Shown here in pieces: positions 6,366 to 14,909 of a stretch of 64,000 bases of DNA. The notes below the pieces were generated by a model. The model was given only the letters and a program-made list of their open reading frames with translations, searched no databases and was not told where the DNA came from. The stretch's first letter is position 1. Each line of letters starts with the position of its first letter. Made by a program: the position numbers and the translations under genes. Source of the stretch: Rubrivirga sp046845755 (GTDB lineage: Bacteria; Bacteroidota; Rhodothermia; Rhodothermales; Rubricoccaceae); NCBI RefSeq assembly GCF_046845755.1, contig NZ_CP177357.1, positions 930,001 through 994,000 of the forward strand, given 5' to 3'.

Positions 6366-9338
6366 ATGAGCACGAAGACTTACCGCGAGCAGGACTTCGA
6401 GGACCACGTCGTCGAGCACCTTTCGGCGTCCGGCTATCGTCTCAGCGTCTCCGCCGACTACGACAAGCGGCTCGTCCTTCTCCCGGACGAGGTCGTCCGG
6501 TTCATCCGCGACACCCAGCCGAAGGGGTACGAGAAGCTCCGCCAGCAGTACGGCGACCAGACCGACGAGAACATCGTCTGCCGGATCTCCGACGAGGTCC
6601 GCCGCCGGGGGACGCTCGACGTGCTCCGGAAGGGGGTGCCCGACCGGGGCGTCAAGCTCCGGCTCGTCTACTTCCGCCCGTCGAACGACCTCAACCCCGA
6701 GCACGGCGCGCTCTACCGGCAGAACCGGTTCACCGTCGTCCGCCAGCTCCGGTACTCGCAGGAGGTCGACAACTCGCTCGACCTCGTCCTCTTCGTCAAC
6801 GGGCTCCCCGTCTTCACCGCCGAGCTGAAGAACAGCGAGACCGGGCAGCTCGTCGGGAACGCGGTCAAGCAGTACAAGAAGGACCGGGACCCGCGCGAGC
6901 CCTTGTTCGCATTCCGCCGGACGCTGGCGCACTTCGCCGTCGGGAACGAGGAGGTCTTTTACACAACACGCCTGCGCGGAGACAAGACGTTCTTCCTCCC
7001 GTTCAACAAGGGGACCCAGGACGGTGGGCGCGGCAACCCGGCGAACCCGGTCGGGCACGCGACGCACTACCTCTGGGAGGACGTGTGGGCGCCCGACACG
7101 GTGCTTGACCTCTTGCAGAACTACCTCCACGTACAGGAGACGACGGAGAAGGTCTGGGACGCCAAGAAGGGGGAGGTCGTCGAGAAGACGAGCGAGACGC
7201 TCATCTTCCCCCGGTACCACCAACTCGACGTAGTCCGCTACCTCCTCCAGAGGGCGGAGGCAGACGGTCCGGGGCACTCGTACCTCGTCCAGCACTCGGC
7301 GGGCTCCGGCAAGTCGAACTCCATCGCCTGGACGTGCCACGGGCTCCGTCAACTCTACGACGGCGAGGGGGGGAGGGTCTTTGACACGATCATCGTGGTT
7401 ACCGACCGCCGGGTCCTCGACAAGCAGCTCCAGAACACGGTCAAGCAGTTCGAGCAAACCGCCGGGACCGTCGTCCCGATCACCGAGACCTCGCATCAAC
7501 TCCGCGAGGCGCTGGAGCGCGGGCGGGACATCGTCATCACAACGATCCAGAAGTTTCCCGTCATCTCGAAGTCCATCGGCGACCTCGGCGGAAATGCGTT
7601 CGCCGTCGTGATCGACGAGGCACACTCGTCGCAGTCGGGCGAGAGCGCGAAGAAGCTCAAGGAGACGCTCGCAGACGCCGCTGGCGCGCCCTCTGGCGCC
7701 GCCGAGGACGCACCCGACCTGGAAGACCTCATCGAGGCGGAGGTGCGTCTGAGGGGGCGTCAGGACCACGTGAGCTACTTCGCGTTCACGGCGACGCCCA
7801 AGGGCAAGACCCTGGAGATCTTCGGGTGGAAGGACCCGGACGGGCGGTTCCATGCCCACCACCTGTACTCGATGCGCCAAGCCATCGAGGAGGGGTTCAT
7901 CCTGGATGTGCTGAGAGGCTACACGACCTACAAGCGGTACTTCAAGCTGGTCAAGGCGGTCGGGGACGACGAGGAGTACGAGACGAGCCGGGCGGTCCGC
8001 GCGCTCACGTCCTACGTCGATCTCTCGGACACCGCCGTCGAGGAGAAAGCCCGGATCGCGCTCGACCTGTTCCTGAGCACGACGGCGCGGCACCTAAAGG
8101 GGCGCGGGCGGGCGATGTTCGTGACGCGGAGCCGCCTCCACGCCGTCCGCTACTTCCTCCAGTTCAAGAAGCTGATGCAGGCGCGGGGGCTGGCGTACGC
8201 CCCGCTGGTGGCGTTCTCGGGCACCGTCCACGACCCGAAGACGGGGGCGGACCACACGGAGTCGTCGCTCAACGGTCTCCCGTACCGCCAGAAGATCGAG
8301 GACGCGTTCAAGACCCCAGACTTCCGACTCCTCATCGTCGCCAACAAGTACCAGACCGGGTTCGACGAGCCGCTCCTGACGACCATGTTCGTCGACAAGG
8401 TGCTGGGCGGCGTCCAGGCGGTCCAGACCCTCAGCCGACTGAATCGGCAGGCGTCGGGGAAGGAGACCGTCGTCCTCGACTTCGTCAACGAGCCCGACGC
8501 GATCCTCGACGCGTTCAAGCCCTACTATCAGGGCGCCGTCCTGGAGGAGGAGACGGACCCGAACAAGCTCTACGACCTCCAGCGCCAGCTCGCAGAGTTC
8601 GAGATCTACACGCCGGGTGACGTGGAGGAGTATGCGCTCGCGTTCTTCGATCCGTCGGTGAGCGGCGAGAAAATCCAGCCCCCGCTGATTCGCGCCCTCA
8701 ACCAGTGGCGGGCACGTCGCGAGGAGGAGCGCGAGGACTTCCGTTCCTCACTCCAGTCGTTCGTCCGGCTCTACGCCTACGTCTCCCAACTGGTCACCTT
8801 CGTCGACACCGATCTGGAGAAGACCTACGTCTTCGCGCGGAGCCTGAACAAGAAGCTGGACCCCCGCGAGCACGGCGGTCTCCCCGAGGGCATTCTCGAC
8901 TCGGTCGACCTCGACTCGTTCCGGATCCAGAAGACGTTCGAGGGGGAGATCGAACTGACGCCTGACCTGACGCCGCTTCCCGGCATACCCACCGAGGCGG
9001 GCGGGGGTGTGACCGAGCCGGAGACCGACTACCTCTCGAACATCATCACAAACCTCAACGAGACGTACGGGATCGACCTGACGGAGCGAGACCGGGTACG
9101 CGTCGAGGAGATCGTCGCGGACGTGCGCCAGTCCGACGAGGTCCGCGCCGTGATGACCGGCAACAACACCCGGTCCGGTCAGAAGCATGTTGTCGACAAG
9201 GTGATCGACGACCGGGTGTACGAGGAAGTCTCCCAGGGTGTCGACCTGTTCAAGAAGCTCTCAGACCCGAAGGCGAACCGGGTGCTCAAAGCGCGGTTAT
9301 TTGATATCTTGATTCGAGAGTTCTCCCAAGCCGCGTAG
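6366..9338 (+). CDS. hsdR: Type I restriction-modification system, restriction subunit HsdR
   Basis: ATP-dependent translocase and endonuclease subunit of the type I complex, 990 residues. In order: an N-terminal PD-(D/E)xK nuclease domain (LDLVLFVNGLPVFTAELKN near residues 138-157), superfamily 2 helicase motifs with Walker A GSGKS near residue 313, DEAH near 416, a TATP motif near 473, and a C-terminal helical region that binds HsdM/HsdS. All catalytic motifs appear intact, so the system should be active. The ATG at 6366 lies 33 bp after the zinc-ribbon gene. The codon use is as GC-rich as the chromosome, unlike the AT-rich gene upstream of hsdM. Confidence 0.96.
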   Translation: MSTKTYREQDFEDHVVEHLSASGYRLSVSADYDKRLVLLPDEVVRFIRDTQPKGYEKLRQQYGDQTDENIVCRISDEVRRRGTLDVLRKGVPDRGVKLRLVYFRPSNDLNPEHGALYRQNRFTVVRQLRYSQEVDNSLDLVLFVNGLPVFTAELKNSETGQLVGNAVKQYKKDRDPREPLFAFRRTLAHFAVGNEEVFYTTRLRGDKTFFLPFNKGTQDGGRGNPANPVGHATHYLWEDVWAPDTVLDLLQNYLHVQETTEKVWDAKKGEVVEKTSETLIFPRYHQLDVVRYLLQRAEADGPGHSYLVQHSAGSGKSNSIAWTCHGLRQLYDGEGGRVFDTIIVVTDRRVLDKQLQNTVKQFEQTAGTVVPITETSHQLREALERGRDIVITTIQKFPVISKSIGDLGGNAFAVVIDEAHSSQSGESAKKLKETLADAAGAPSGAAEDAPDLEDLIEAEVRLRGRQDHVSYFAFTATPKGKTLEIFGWKDPDGRFHAHHLYSMRQAIEEGFILDVLRGYTTYKRYFKLVKAVGDDEEYETSRAVRALTSYVDLSDTAVEEKARIALDLFLSTTARHLKGRGRAMFVTRSRLHAVRYFLQFKKLMQARGLAYAPLVAFSGTVHDPKTGADHTESSLNGLPYRQKIEDAFKTPDFRLLIVANKYQTGFDEPLLTTMFVDKVLGGVQAVQTLSRLNRQASGKETVVLDFVNEPDAILDAFKPYYQGAVLEEETDPNKLYDLQRQLAEFEIYTPGDVEEYALAFFDPSVSGEKIQPPLIRALNQWRARREEEREDFRSSLQSFVRLYAYVSQLVTFVDTDLEKTYVFARSLNKKLDPREHGGLPEGILDSVDLDSFRIQKTFEGEIELTPDLTPLPGIPTEAGGGVTEPETDYLSNIITNLNETYGIDLTERDRVRVEEIVADVRQSDEVRAVMTGNNTRSGQKHVVDKVIDDRVYEEVSQGVDLFKKLSDPKANRVLKARLFDILIREFSQAA

Positions 9339-9341
9339 CCG

Positions 9342-10070
9342 ATGTTTCTCAAAGGTCTTGTTCTGTTGATCGCCGTGTTCAGTGTCCCGCTCGAAGTGAC
9401 CGCACAGGAGGCTGTCCCACCCTGGCACAACCCGACTGCCGGTCCTTTTGAACCCCTTCCCCCAAGCGAAGCGCTCAGCGTCCTATACGCCGAGAATGCG
9501 ATGGAGAGGATGGACGAGTGGGAACGCCTCACTGATGAAGGAGCAAACGGGTACGGGTGGACTCTGGAGTCCTTTCCGATGTGGCAGAGTGTGCTGGAAG
9601 TGGGTCTGCCGGTCACTATACAGGAGACGAATCGCGGTGTGAGCTTCCAGGGCGATCCAGCCCGGCACGTGATCCGAATAGACATCCCTGGAGGTGTTGG
9701 ATTCACGGGCACTGTCCGCGAGTATCCGATTTGGTTCGGTGGGGAGTACGGAGCGCTAGTTGACGCATTCAGTCTTTTACAGAACACGGAGGGCATCGCC
9801 AGGGCAGAGTTAGGAATTCCCATCCGTGCGGTCCGCGAGTTGATAACCAATCCGACTTGGTATACGCCGGTGCGAGGCGAGGAGGTTGACTACGAAGTGA
9901 TTACGCTCTTCGCCACGCCCCACTACACCGAGGGTGGGTGGTCGCCAGAGCGCTACACCGGGACGCCAGGTCTCTTTCGCGAACCGCTCCAGACGGAATT
10001 CGAGGTCGTGATGGGTGGCTCGAACATCTTCCTCCGGGCATACCGTCGGGTTGCCATCCGGAACGACTGA
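9342..10070 (+). CDS. Exported protein of unknown function
   Basis: A 242-residue protein starting 3 bp after the hsdR stop. Residues 1-21 form a signal peptide (positive start, hydrophobic MFLKGLVLLIAVFSV, cleavage after TAQ). The mature part is rich in Trp, Pro and Glu with no obvious catalytic motif and no lipobox, and I do not recognise a family. It is probably periplasmic or secreted. Base composition is slightly less GC-rich than hsdR. Being directly behind hsdR suggests co-transcription, yet an exported product is unlikely to work with the restriction enzyme; it may be separate island cargo. Confidence 0.7.
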   Translation: MFLKGLVLLIAVFSVPLEVTAQEAVPPWHNPTAGPFEPLPPSEALSVLYAENAMERMDEWERLTDEGANGYGWTLESFPMWQSVLEVGLPVTIQETNRGVSFQGDPARHVIRIDIPGGVGFTGTVREYPIWFGGEYGALVDAFSLLQNTEGIARAELGIPIRAVRELITNPTWYTPVRGEEVDYEVITLFATPHYTEGGWSPERYTGTPGLFREPLQTEFEVVMGGSNIFLRAYRRVAIRND

Positions 10071-10094
10071 CCGCAAATTTAAAACCAAATAACG

Positions 10095-10877
10095 GTGTCA
10101 GCCAAAGACCCCTTCCCGAAGATCCTCGCGACCGTCGCAGTCGGAGCCATCGTCCTGATGGGGTCTCTCTCGCTGCTAGCGTACGGATCGGTAATCCCGC
10201 ATTCTGAGGACCTCGCGCCTACCACATCTAATAGATCATTTTTAAATTCCTTGGCGTCGATATTGGAGAAAGGGCGGACTGTCGACGCTGGGAGGGTTCA
10301 AGTCCTTATCCCCCTAGTGGATGTGCATAGGGTCAACGCGACGACGGTGGGCTATTCAATTCCGGGCATATTTTCAGGGTGGAGAGAAGAGTTCCATTTC
10401 AGAGGAGACATGTTGTTTTTTCCATATATATTGGACATTGGACCGGATGAGGATCCAGTGTTAAAGGTTGGATTCAAAAACATCGAGGATAGTAGGGGGG
10501 ATCTGACAGGGGTGGCGTTTGAGGTTGGAGGGGGTAGGTACTCCTTCGAGACACCAAGCGTCGTTGGACCGCCCCGTGTGATAAACGGCTTCAGGCAATA
10601 CCGGTCGAGGGAATCCTCTTTTGGATTGATGTATGGGATGGGCATCACACTTCTGCCGCGTTCCGTCGCTGACACGGATCTTCCAGTGGACCGCTTGGTC
10701 GACTTCCTTCGTGCAGTCAATTCAACCGACGCTGAGGGCGAGATTTCCTACGAGCTGACGATCCGTCTTGACTCAGGTGAAGATCACATAGTTAGGGGTT
10801 CAATAGGGACGGGTGCGCTGACCCGAGTTCGCACTATCCTCGACCTGTATGATGCCCTGGGGGGACGGTTGGATTGA
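10095..10877 (+). CDS. Membrane-anchored protein of unknown function
   Basis: A 260-residue protein from a GTG at 10095, 24 bp after the preceding exported-protein gene. A single hydrophobic segment at about residues 10-30 (ATVAVGAIVLMGSLSLLAYG) is followed by a polar extracytoplasmic domain. The part between about 10220 and 10560 is less GC-rich than the flanks. No known family is recognised; the N-terminal anchor and beta-rich look suggest a periplasmic domain. An ATG start is lacking, and the GTG is chosen because it puts the positive residues just before the membrane helix. It probably forms a pair with the gene before it. Confidence 0.65.
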   Translation: MSAKDPFPKILATVAVGAIVLMGSLSLLAYGSVIPHSEDLAPTTSNRSFLNSLASILEKGRTVDAGRVQVLIPLVDVHRVNATTVGYSIPGIFSGWREEFHFRGDMLFFPYILDIGPDEDPVLKVGFKNIEDSRGDLTGVAFEVGGGRYSFETPSVVGPPRVINGFRQYRSRESSFGLMYGMGITLLPRSVADTDLPVDRLVDFLRAVNSTDAEGEISYELTIRLDSGEDHIVRGSIGTGALTRVRTILDLYDALGGRLD

Positions 10878-11261
10878 TTATATACCAGTAGCATTGTCAT
10901 AGTCTTTCAATGTCGTATGGAGTGTCTATTGCGATATCCTTAGGTTGGGAGAGCCGGACCTGGCGCTCCCATACTGTCTCATCGGGATCCAACCGGAGCC
11001 ATGATTGATACGGACACAGTCCAGGCGTCGTCTCCCCCCACGTCTCTAACGCACCCCTATGACCCTCTCCGTGTCCCCGTCTCACTGACCTCCCGTCGCG
11101 GCGGGTTGTAGACACTCTGCCTGGACCGCGCGCTCAGTGGGCACCGACCCGCTACGGTTCTCGTATTGTGACCCAAATTCGGCACGTGTGAGATGTGTCG
11201 GGCGATTATGGGCGGCTTGAGTCGGTGAATCCGCCAATAAAGGTCCCTCCCTGTCTCCCCC
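10878..11261. other. Intergenic stretch in the island, no supported gene
   Basis: This 384-bp spacer lies between convergent genes. A 72-codon minus-strand frame (10897-11115) ends in a plausible peptide with WLRLDPDETVWERQVRL, so a small gene or the decayed end of one is possible, but there is no supporting start context. No hairpin with a T-run was seen. Confidence 0.4.
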
Positions 11262-12680
11262 CTAATCCAAATACAACTGAATAGAGAGAGGGGATGAGGA
11301 GATCGAGAACGGAACGCCAGTCTCACGAAGGACGGCTTCCTGGAGTACCTCGACATCGACCGAGTTATCTGAGACCCACCCGTCGAAGCACAGGAGCGAT
11401 ACGTTTCCGCCCCGAGCGAAGGTCTCCAGCACCGCCGTCTGCGTCGCCAGTGCCTCGACGCCCGTAAGTTGGTGGGAGAGTAGACCCCACTTTGAGACCT
11501 TCTTCCCGTCCTCGTAGAGGCGGCGCTCGCGCCTCATTGCGTTCCGGATCCGTCCGCCGTTGTACTCCGCCGAGGCGAGTACGGCGTCCCTCGCTTTAGA
11601 CCGCTCGTCGAAGAGGGGCTTGACCGACGGGTGCTCGATGAACTGGCGCACCGTCTCGCTCCGCCCGCCGAAGGTTTGGAAGAGCGGCGCTTTGTAGTGC
11701 GTCGACCTGTGAGCGCCGTAAAAGATGGCGGTCAACGCCTCCTTGACTTGCCTCACGGGCGCACTGATGTCGAGGGCGACCGCCCGGCGGATGTCGGACT
11801 TGTTCTCGACGTACTCCAGGGTCGCGCCCGCGTCGTATCCGCCCGAGAGTGCGAGGTGATAGAGCGCGCGTGGGTGAGCGGCGTCGAGGTCTCGGTCGAC
11901 GGTCGTCGCATCGAAGCCCAACGCCACGGCTCGTACCTCGCGGGACATCCCCTGGAGGTGGGCGCCAACACCGAGTAGGCGTGCGTTCCGTTGCTCTTCG
12001 TAGCGCTGGATGAGAACGCCGTCCTCGCCGGTCACAGCGCCCGCCAGCCGGATGAGGACCACGCACTGGTTGAACCGGGCTTGGACTTGTCCCAGGGTGA
12101 GTCTGCGTCCACTGAGTGGGCAGTCAAAGAACAGCGCCCCGGTCGAGAGCCACGACCTGTAGACACCGGCGAGCGTTCGGAGCCCGTCCACGTTGATCGT
12201 GACGAGGGGAGTGAGGTCTCGGATGAGGGACTTCGCCGGATTCCGGTTCACGTCGCTCCGGTACACGGCGGACCCCTGGACCCGGCTCGACACCGGGCGC
12301 CCCGTCCACCCGTTCACGAGCGGATCACCTTCCGTCTCGGCGAGGTGCTCGATCACGGCGCGCTCGACGTGGGGGAGGAGGACGCTCTTCTTCGTGAGCC
12401 CTGGGCTGTACCCGCAGAGACCCTCGGGGCGGTAGAAGGCGGCGCGGACTACGGCTTGGTAGTTCGCGCCGAGCGTGCGTCGGAGGAAGTCCTTCCCAAA
12501 CGCGGCGGCGTTCTCGCCGTGGTCGCTGTCCTTGTGTCTCCGCTTGCCAGTCATCCACATGACGACGAGCCGTTGGAGACCGAGCTGTTCCCGCTGGCGC
12601 ATCTGGTTGAACCCGCACACGGACACGCGGAGGGCGGGGAGGATGTCGGGGATCGGGTAGGCGTTCGGCTTCCGCTTCAT
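11262..12680 (-). CDS. Putative compact family A (Pol I-like) polymerase of a mobile element
   Basis: A 472-residue protein from ATG 12680 (the frame runs 48 codons further but with Arg/Pro-rich shadow composition). The C-terminal half shows the ordered signatures of the Pol I/T7 RNA polymerase palm and fingers: motif A D264-x4-H269-P-R271-x3-H275 (DLDAAHPRALYHLA), motif B K313-x7-Y321-G322 (VKEALTAIFYG), a Q404-x2-G motif (HQLTGVEAL) and motif C with F432-D433-G434 where Pol I has His-Asp-Glu. Residues 60-110 look like a winged-helix or other DNA-binding region. No 3'-5' or 5'-3' exonuclease domain fits in the remaining length. These matches are read by eye; fold and nucleotide choice (DNA or RNA) are inferred. 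It would serve replication or priming of the island. Confidence 0.5.
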   Translation of the reverse strand: MKRKPNAYPIPDILPALRVSVCGFNQMRQREQLGLQRLVVMWMTGKRRHKDSDHGENAAAFGKDFLRRTLGANYQAVVRAAFYRPEGLCGYSPGLTKKSVLLPHVERAVIEHLAETEGDPLVNGWTGRPVSSRVQGSAVYRSDVNRNPAKSLIRDLTPLVTINVDGLRTLAGVYRSWLSTGALFFDCPLSGRRLTLGQVQARFNQCVVLIRLAGAVTGEDGVLIQRYEEQRNARLLGVGAHLQGMSREVRAVALGFDATTVDRDLDAAHPRALYHLALSGGYDAGATLEYVENKSDIRRAVALDISAPVRQVKEALTAIFYGAHRSTHYKAPLFQTFGGRSETVRQFIEHPSVKPLFDERSKARDAVLASAEYNGGRIRNAMRRERRLYEDGKKVSKWGLLSHQLTGVEALATQTAVLETFARGGNVSLLCFDGWVSDNSVDVEVLQEAVLRETGVPFSISSSPLSIQLYLD

Positions 12681-13024
12681 GGTGGTCTCGTAGTCGATGT
12701 GATTCGCGGGACGCGCGCCGTGCCGGGGTCTCCTCAGACCTCCAGGCGCCTCGGGGTAACCGTAGGACCCCCCGTCCCGCTCACACTCCACATCGCGAGG
12801 ACCGTGCCGAACCCGCCTCCACACACCATTTCGCGTTACTAGGGAGTCGGACCCGCCCCCAAAGGGGGGGACACGCCGTCTTCGTGTCGAGGTCGATTTT
12901 TCGGAGGCGCCGATTTTGACAGACGAACGCCCCGCCCGTCGAATAGCGCTCCTCCATCTGATCCGGTCGCTGACAGGAAAGTGGGCTCCGCCTCCGAAAG
13001 AGGGTTCGCGACGGGTACATACTC
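12681..13024. other. Intergenic region between divergent island genes
   Basis: About 344 bp separate the polymerase-like gene from the small gene at 13025 and must hold both promoters. A C5-AAA-G7 hairpin lies at 12856-12870. No iterons or recognised promoter boxes were seen. Frames on the minus strand here have Arg/Ser/Pro-rich shadow composition and are not called. Confidence 0.4.
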
Positions 13025-13369
13025 ATGGACACCGGAAGCGCCGGTGCATCCAAACGACACAAGACAACTAAGATCATGCTTTCAATCATCGAATTTCAAC
13101 GAGCCGTCCGCGACGGCGTCTGTCCCACCTGCGCGCAGAAGGCGGCACCCCGCGCCGTCCTCGACTTCTACGGTCGGACTTTCGACTCCGTCCGAGAGGT
13201 CGGCGACGCCGCCGAGACGCTCACGCAAGCCATCGGGGAGAACGGGGACTATGGGATCTACGAGGACGAGGTCGACGACCTCATTGACTCGGTCCGCCGC
13301 CTCCCTGGGATTCTCCAGGCTGTCCTCCTCCGCCAACTGGGGTGCGAGGCGTTCTGCTACGCGGGCTGA
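13025..13369 (+). CDS. Small Cys-containing hypothetical protein
   Basis: A 114-residue protein, or 97 residues if the second ATG at 13076 is used; neither start has a clear ribosome-binding site. It has a CPTC pair (about residue 33) and a CEAFC pair near the end, which together could bind one zinc, and a helical, acidic middle (YEDEVDDLIDSVRRL). No family is recognised. It is the last gene before the attachment-site repeat and is followed by a strong hairpin. Small genes next to an att site in islands are often excisionases or regulators, but nothing in this sequence shows a DNA-binding helix. Confidence 0.55.
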   Translation: MDTGSAGASKRHKTTKIMLSIIEFQRAVRDGVCPTCAQKAAPRAVLDFYGRTFDSVREVGDAAETLTQAIGENGDYGIYEDEVDDLIDSVRRLPGILQAVLLRQLGCEAFCYAG

Positions 13370-13376
13370 TCGGAGC

Positions 13377-13416
13377 GGGGCTCTTCGCGCCGCGTGGACG
13401 TTGCGAGAAGAGCCCC
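13377..13416 (+). terminator. Strong hairpin after the small Cys gene
   Basis: GGGGCTCTTC pairs perfectly with GAAGAGCCCC across a 20-base loop, 8 bases after the stop. There is no T-run, so it may be a weak or Rho-assisted terminator. Confidence 0.45.
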
Positions 13417-13621
13417 ACCGAACGACACACGGACTCCGAGATCCCCGTAGTCCGAGCTACCTTACTACGTGTGGCAGTCGCACTCCCCGCGAGGGGCGCT
13501 GTGAACCAAACTGCCCACGTAGTGCCGATCTTTCGACGCCTGAGTCTTCCAGACTGCCGGATCTCGTCCGGCAAATCCCGCTGGAACACCCCGAATCGAG
13601 GGTTTTGCCCCGACATCTACT

Positions 13622-13680
<59 letters not shown>

Positions 13681-13759
13681 CCCGCTGGGGACCCAGCCGT
13701 TCGCGGTTGAAGATCCAGCGGAGCGCGCCCCCGCGCTCGTCGGGTCCCATCCCCGGCGG

Positions 13760-13766
13760 TAGATTG
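13760..13766 (+). promoter_or_regulatory. Candidate -7 promoter element of tRNA-Asp
   Basis: TAGATTG lies 13 bp before the tRNA, matching the TAnnTTG part of the Bacteroidota -7 element (TAnnTTTG). A strong stable RNA promoter is expected here, so this is the best-placed example of the motif in the window. No clear -33 element is visible. Confidence 0.5.
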
Positions 13767-13779
13767 GGTGCACGGCCTC

Positions 13780-13853
13780 GGCCCGGTAGTTCAGTTGGTT
13801 AGAACGCCTGCCTGTCACGCAGGAGGTCGCGAGTTCAAGTCTCGTCCGGGTCG
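13780..13853 (+). tRNA. tRNA-Asp (anticodon GTC)
   Basis: Complete cloverleaf: acceptor GGCCCGG/CCGGGTC with one G-T pair, D stem GTTC/GAAC, anticodon stem CCTGC/GCAGG around CTGTCAC (anticodon GTC), variable AGGTC, and T arm GCGAG-TTCAAGT-CTCGT. The discriminator is G and CCA is not encoded. It follows the tRNA-Phe fragment by about 100 bp, suggesting that the ancestral locus was a Phe-Asp tRNA pair. Confidence 0.97.
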
Positions 13854-13863
13854 CCCGAGTCAA

Positions 13864-13898
13864 CGCCCCCGCTTCTCTGGAAGCGGGGGCGTTTTTTT
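13864..13898 (+). terminator. Intrinsic terminator of the tRNA locus
   Basis: An 11-bp perfect stem (CGCCCCCGCTT / AAGCGGGGGCG) with a six-base loop followed by seven T residues, 10 bp after tRNA-Asp. It also separates the tRNA from the convergent nadK. Confidence 0.93.
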
Positions 13899-13946
13899 GT
13901 GCGGAGCCGCGAGCGTCCACTGGCACGCGCCAGCCGGCCGAACCGG

Positions 13947-14810
13947 CTAAAACACGCCGCCCTGGCCCCACGAGAGCTTGTCGCGGATCGTCCCGAAGTA
14001 GTCGCGGTCCGGGAGCGTGACGAGGCGGACGGCGTGCGCGCCCCGGCGGATCCGCACGACGGCGCCCCCGTCAAGAACGGCCGAGACGCCGTCGCACGCG
14101 AACGCGAACGGGTGGTCGCGCGTCTCGACCCGGAGCACGAGCTCGGCGTCGCAGGGGAGGACGATGGGCCGCGCCGTCAGCGTGTGCGGGGCGATCGGGG
14201 CCACGACGATCGTCTCGGTGCCCGGCGTCAGGATCGGGCCGCCGACGGAGAGCGCGTACGCCGTCGAGCCCGTCGGCGTCGCCACGACGAGCCCGTCGGC
14301 CCAGTACGTGTTGAGCCATTGCCCGTCGACCGTCGCCTCGACCTGGATCATGCTCGTCGTGCCCGATTTGTCGACGACGACGTCGTTGAGCGCCCAGCCC
14401 GGCACGCCGGACGTGTCGCCGCCCTCGACGGTCACGTCGAGCGTCATCCGCTCCTCGATGCCCGTCTCGCCCGCCTCGACGGCCCGGAGCGCGTCCTGCA
14501 CGTCCGCGACCTCGACCTTCGTCAGGAAGCCCAGCCGGCCCACGTTGACGCCCAGGATGGGCACGTCGCCGACGGCGTGCGCGGTGCGCAGGAGCGTGCC
14601 GTCGCCGCCGAACGACAGGACCACGTCGGCGCCGTCGGCAAACGCCTCCGTCGCCCGGTCGCCGACGTCGGTGCCCCGCTGGCGCAGGCCGTCGGCGAGG
14701 GCGGGGTCGAGGCGGAAGGGGAGGGCGTGGGCGTCGAGCCAGCCGACGAGCGCTGCGAGCGGCTCCCAGAGCCGGTCTTTCGTGGGGTTGCCGGTAATGC
14801 CGTAGGTCAT
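13947..14810 (-). CDS. nadK: NAD kinase
   Basis: Phosphorylates NAD+ to NADP+ using ATP or polyphosphate in the cytoplasm. The 287-residue protein has the diagnostic GGDGT motif (SFGGDGTLLRTA, near residue 70), the second conserved region NDVVV near residue 145 and the TPTGSTAY loop near 182. The ATG at 14810 (MTYGITGNP) was chosen because the much longer open frame upstream is antisense to the flavoprotein gene. Length is normal. It is divergent from the redox cluster, with 99 bp between the two starts. Confidence 0.96.
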   Translation of the reverse strand: MTYGITGNPTKDRLWEPLAALVGWLDAHALPFRLDPALADGLRQRGTDVGDRATEAFADGADVVLSFGGDGTLLRTAHAVGDVPILGVNVGRLGFLTKVEVADVQDALRAVEAGETGIEERMTLDVTVEGGDTSGVPGWALNDVVVDKSGTTSMIQVEATVDGQWLNTYWADGLVVATPTGSTAYALSVGGPILTPGTETIVVAPIAPHTLTARPIVLPCDAELVLRVETRDHPFAFACDGVSAVLDGGAVVRIRRGAHAVRLVTLPDRDYFGTIRDKLSWGQGGVF

Positions 14811-14881
14811 GAGCGCGTCGGGGGACGGGCGTACGTCCCGGACCGGGCGGCGTTCTGACGGTCCGCAATCGGCGAGCCCGC

Positions 14882-14888
14882 TATCCTC
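14882..14888 (+). promoter_or_regulatory. Candidate promoter element of the redox cluster
   Basis: TATCCTC, a variant of the recurrent TAnnTT(G/C) motif, 21 bp before the flavoprotein start and inside the divergent spacer with nadK. Confidence 0.3.
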
Positions 14889-14909
14889 CGAGCCCCAGTC
14901 CCCAGCCCC

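Noticed and set aside
10897..11115. 72-codon minus-strand gene in the island spacer
   Set aside because: The second half looks protein-like, but there is no start context and no operon partner, so it is mentioned only as a possible remnant.
12781..13089. 102-codon minus-strand gene upstream of the polymerase-like gene
   Set aside because: It overlaps the divergent promoter region and the small Cys gene, and has the Arg/Ser/Pro-rich composition of a shadow.
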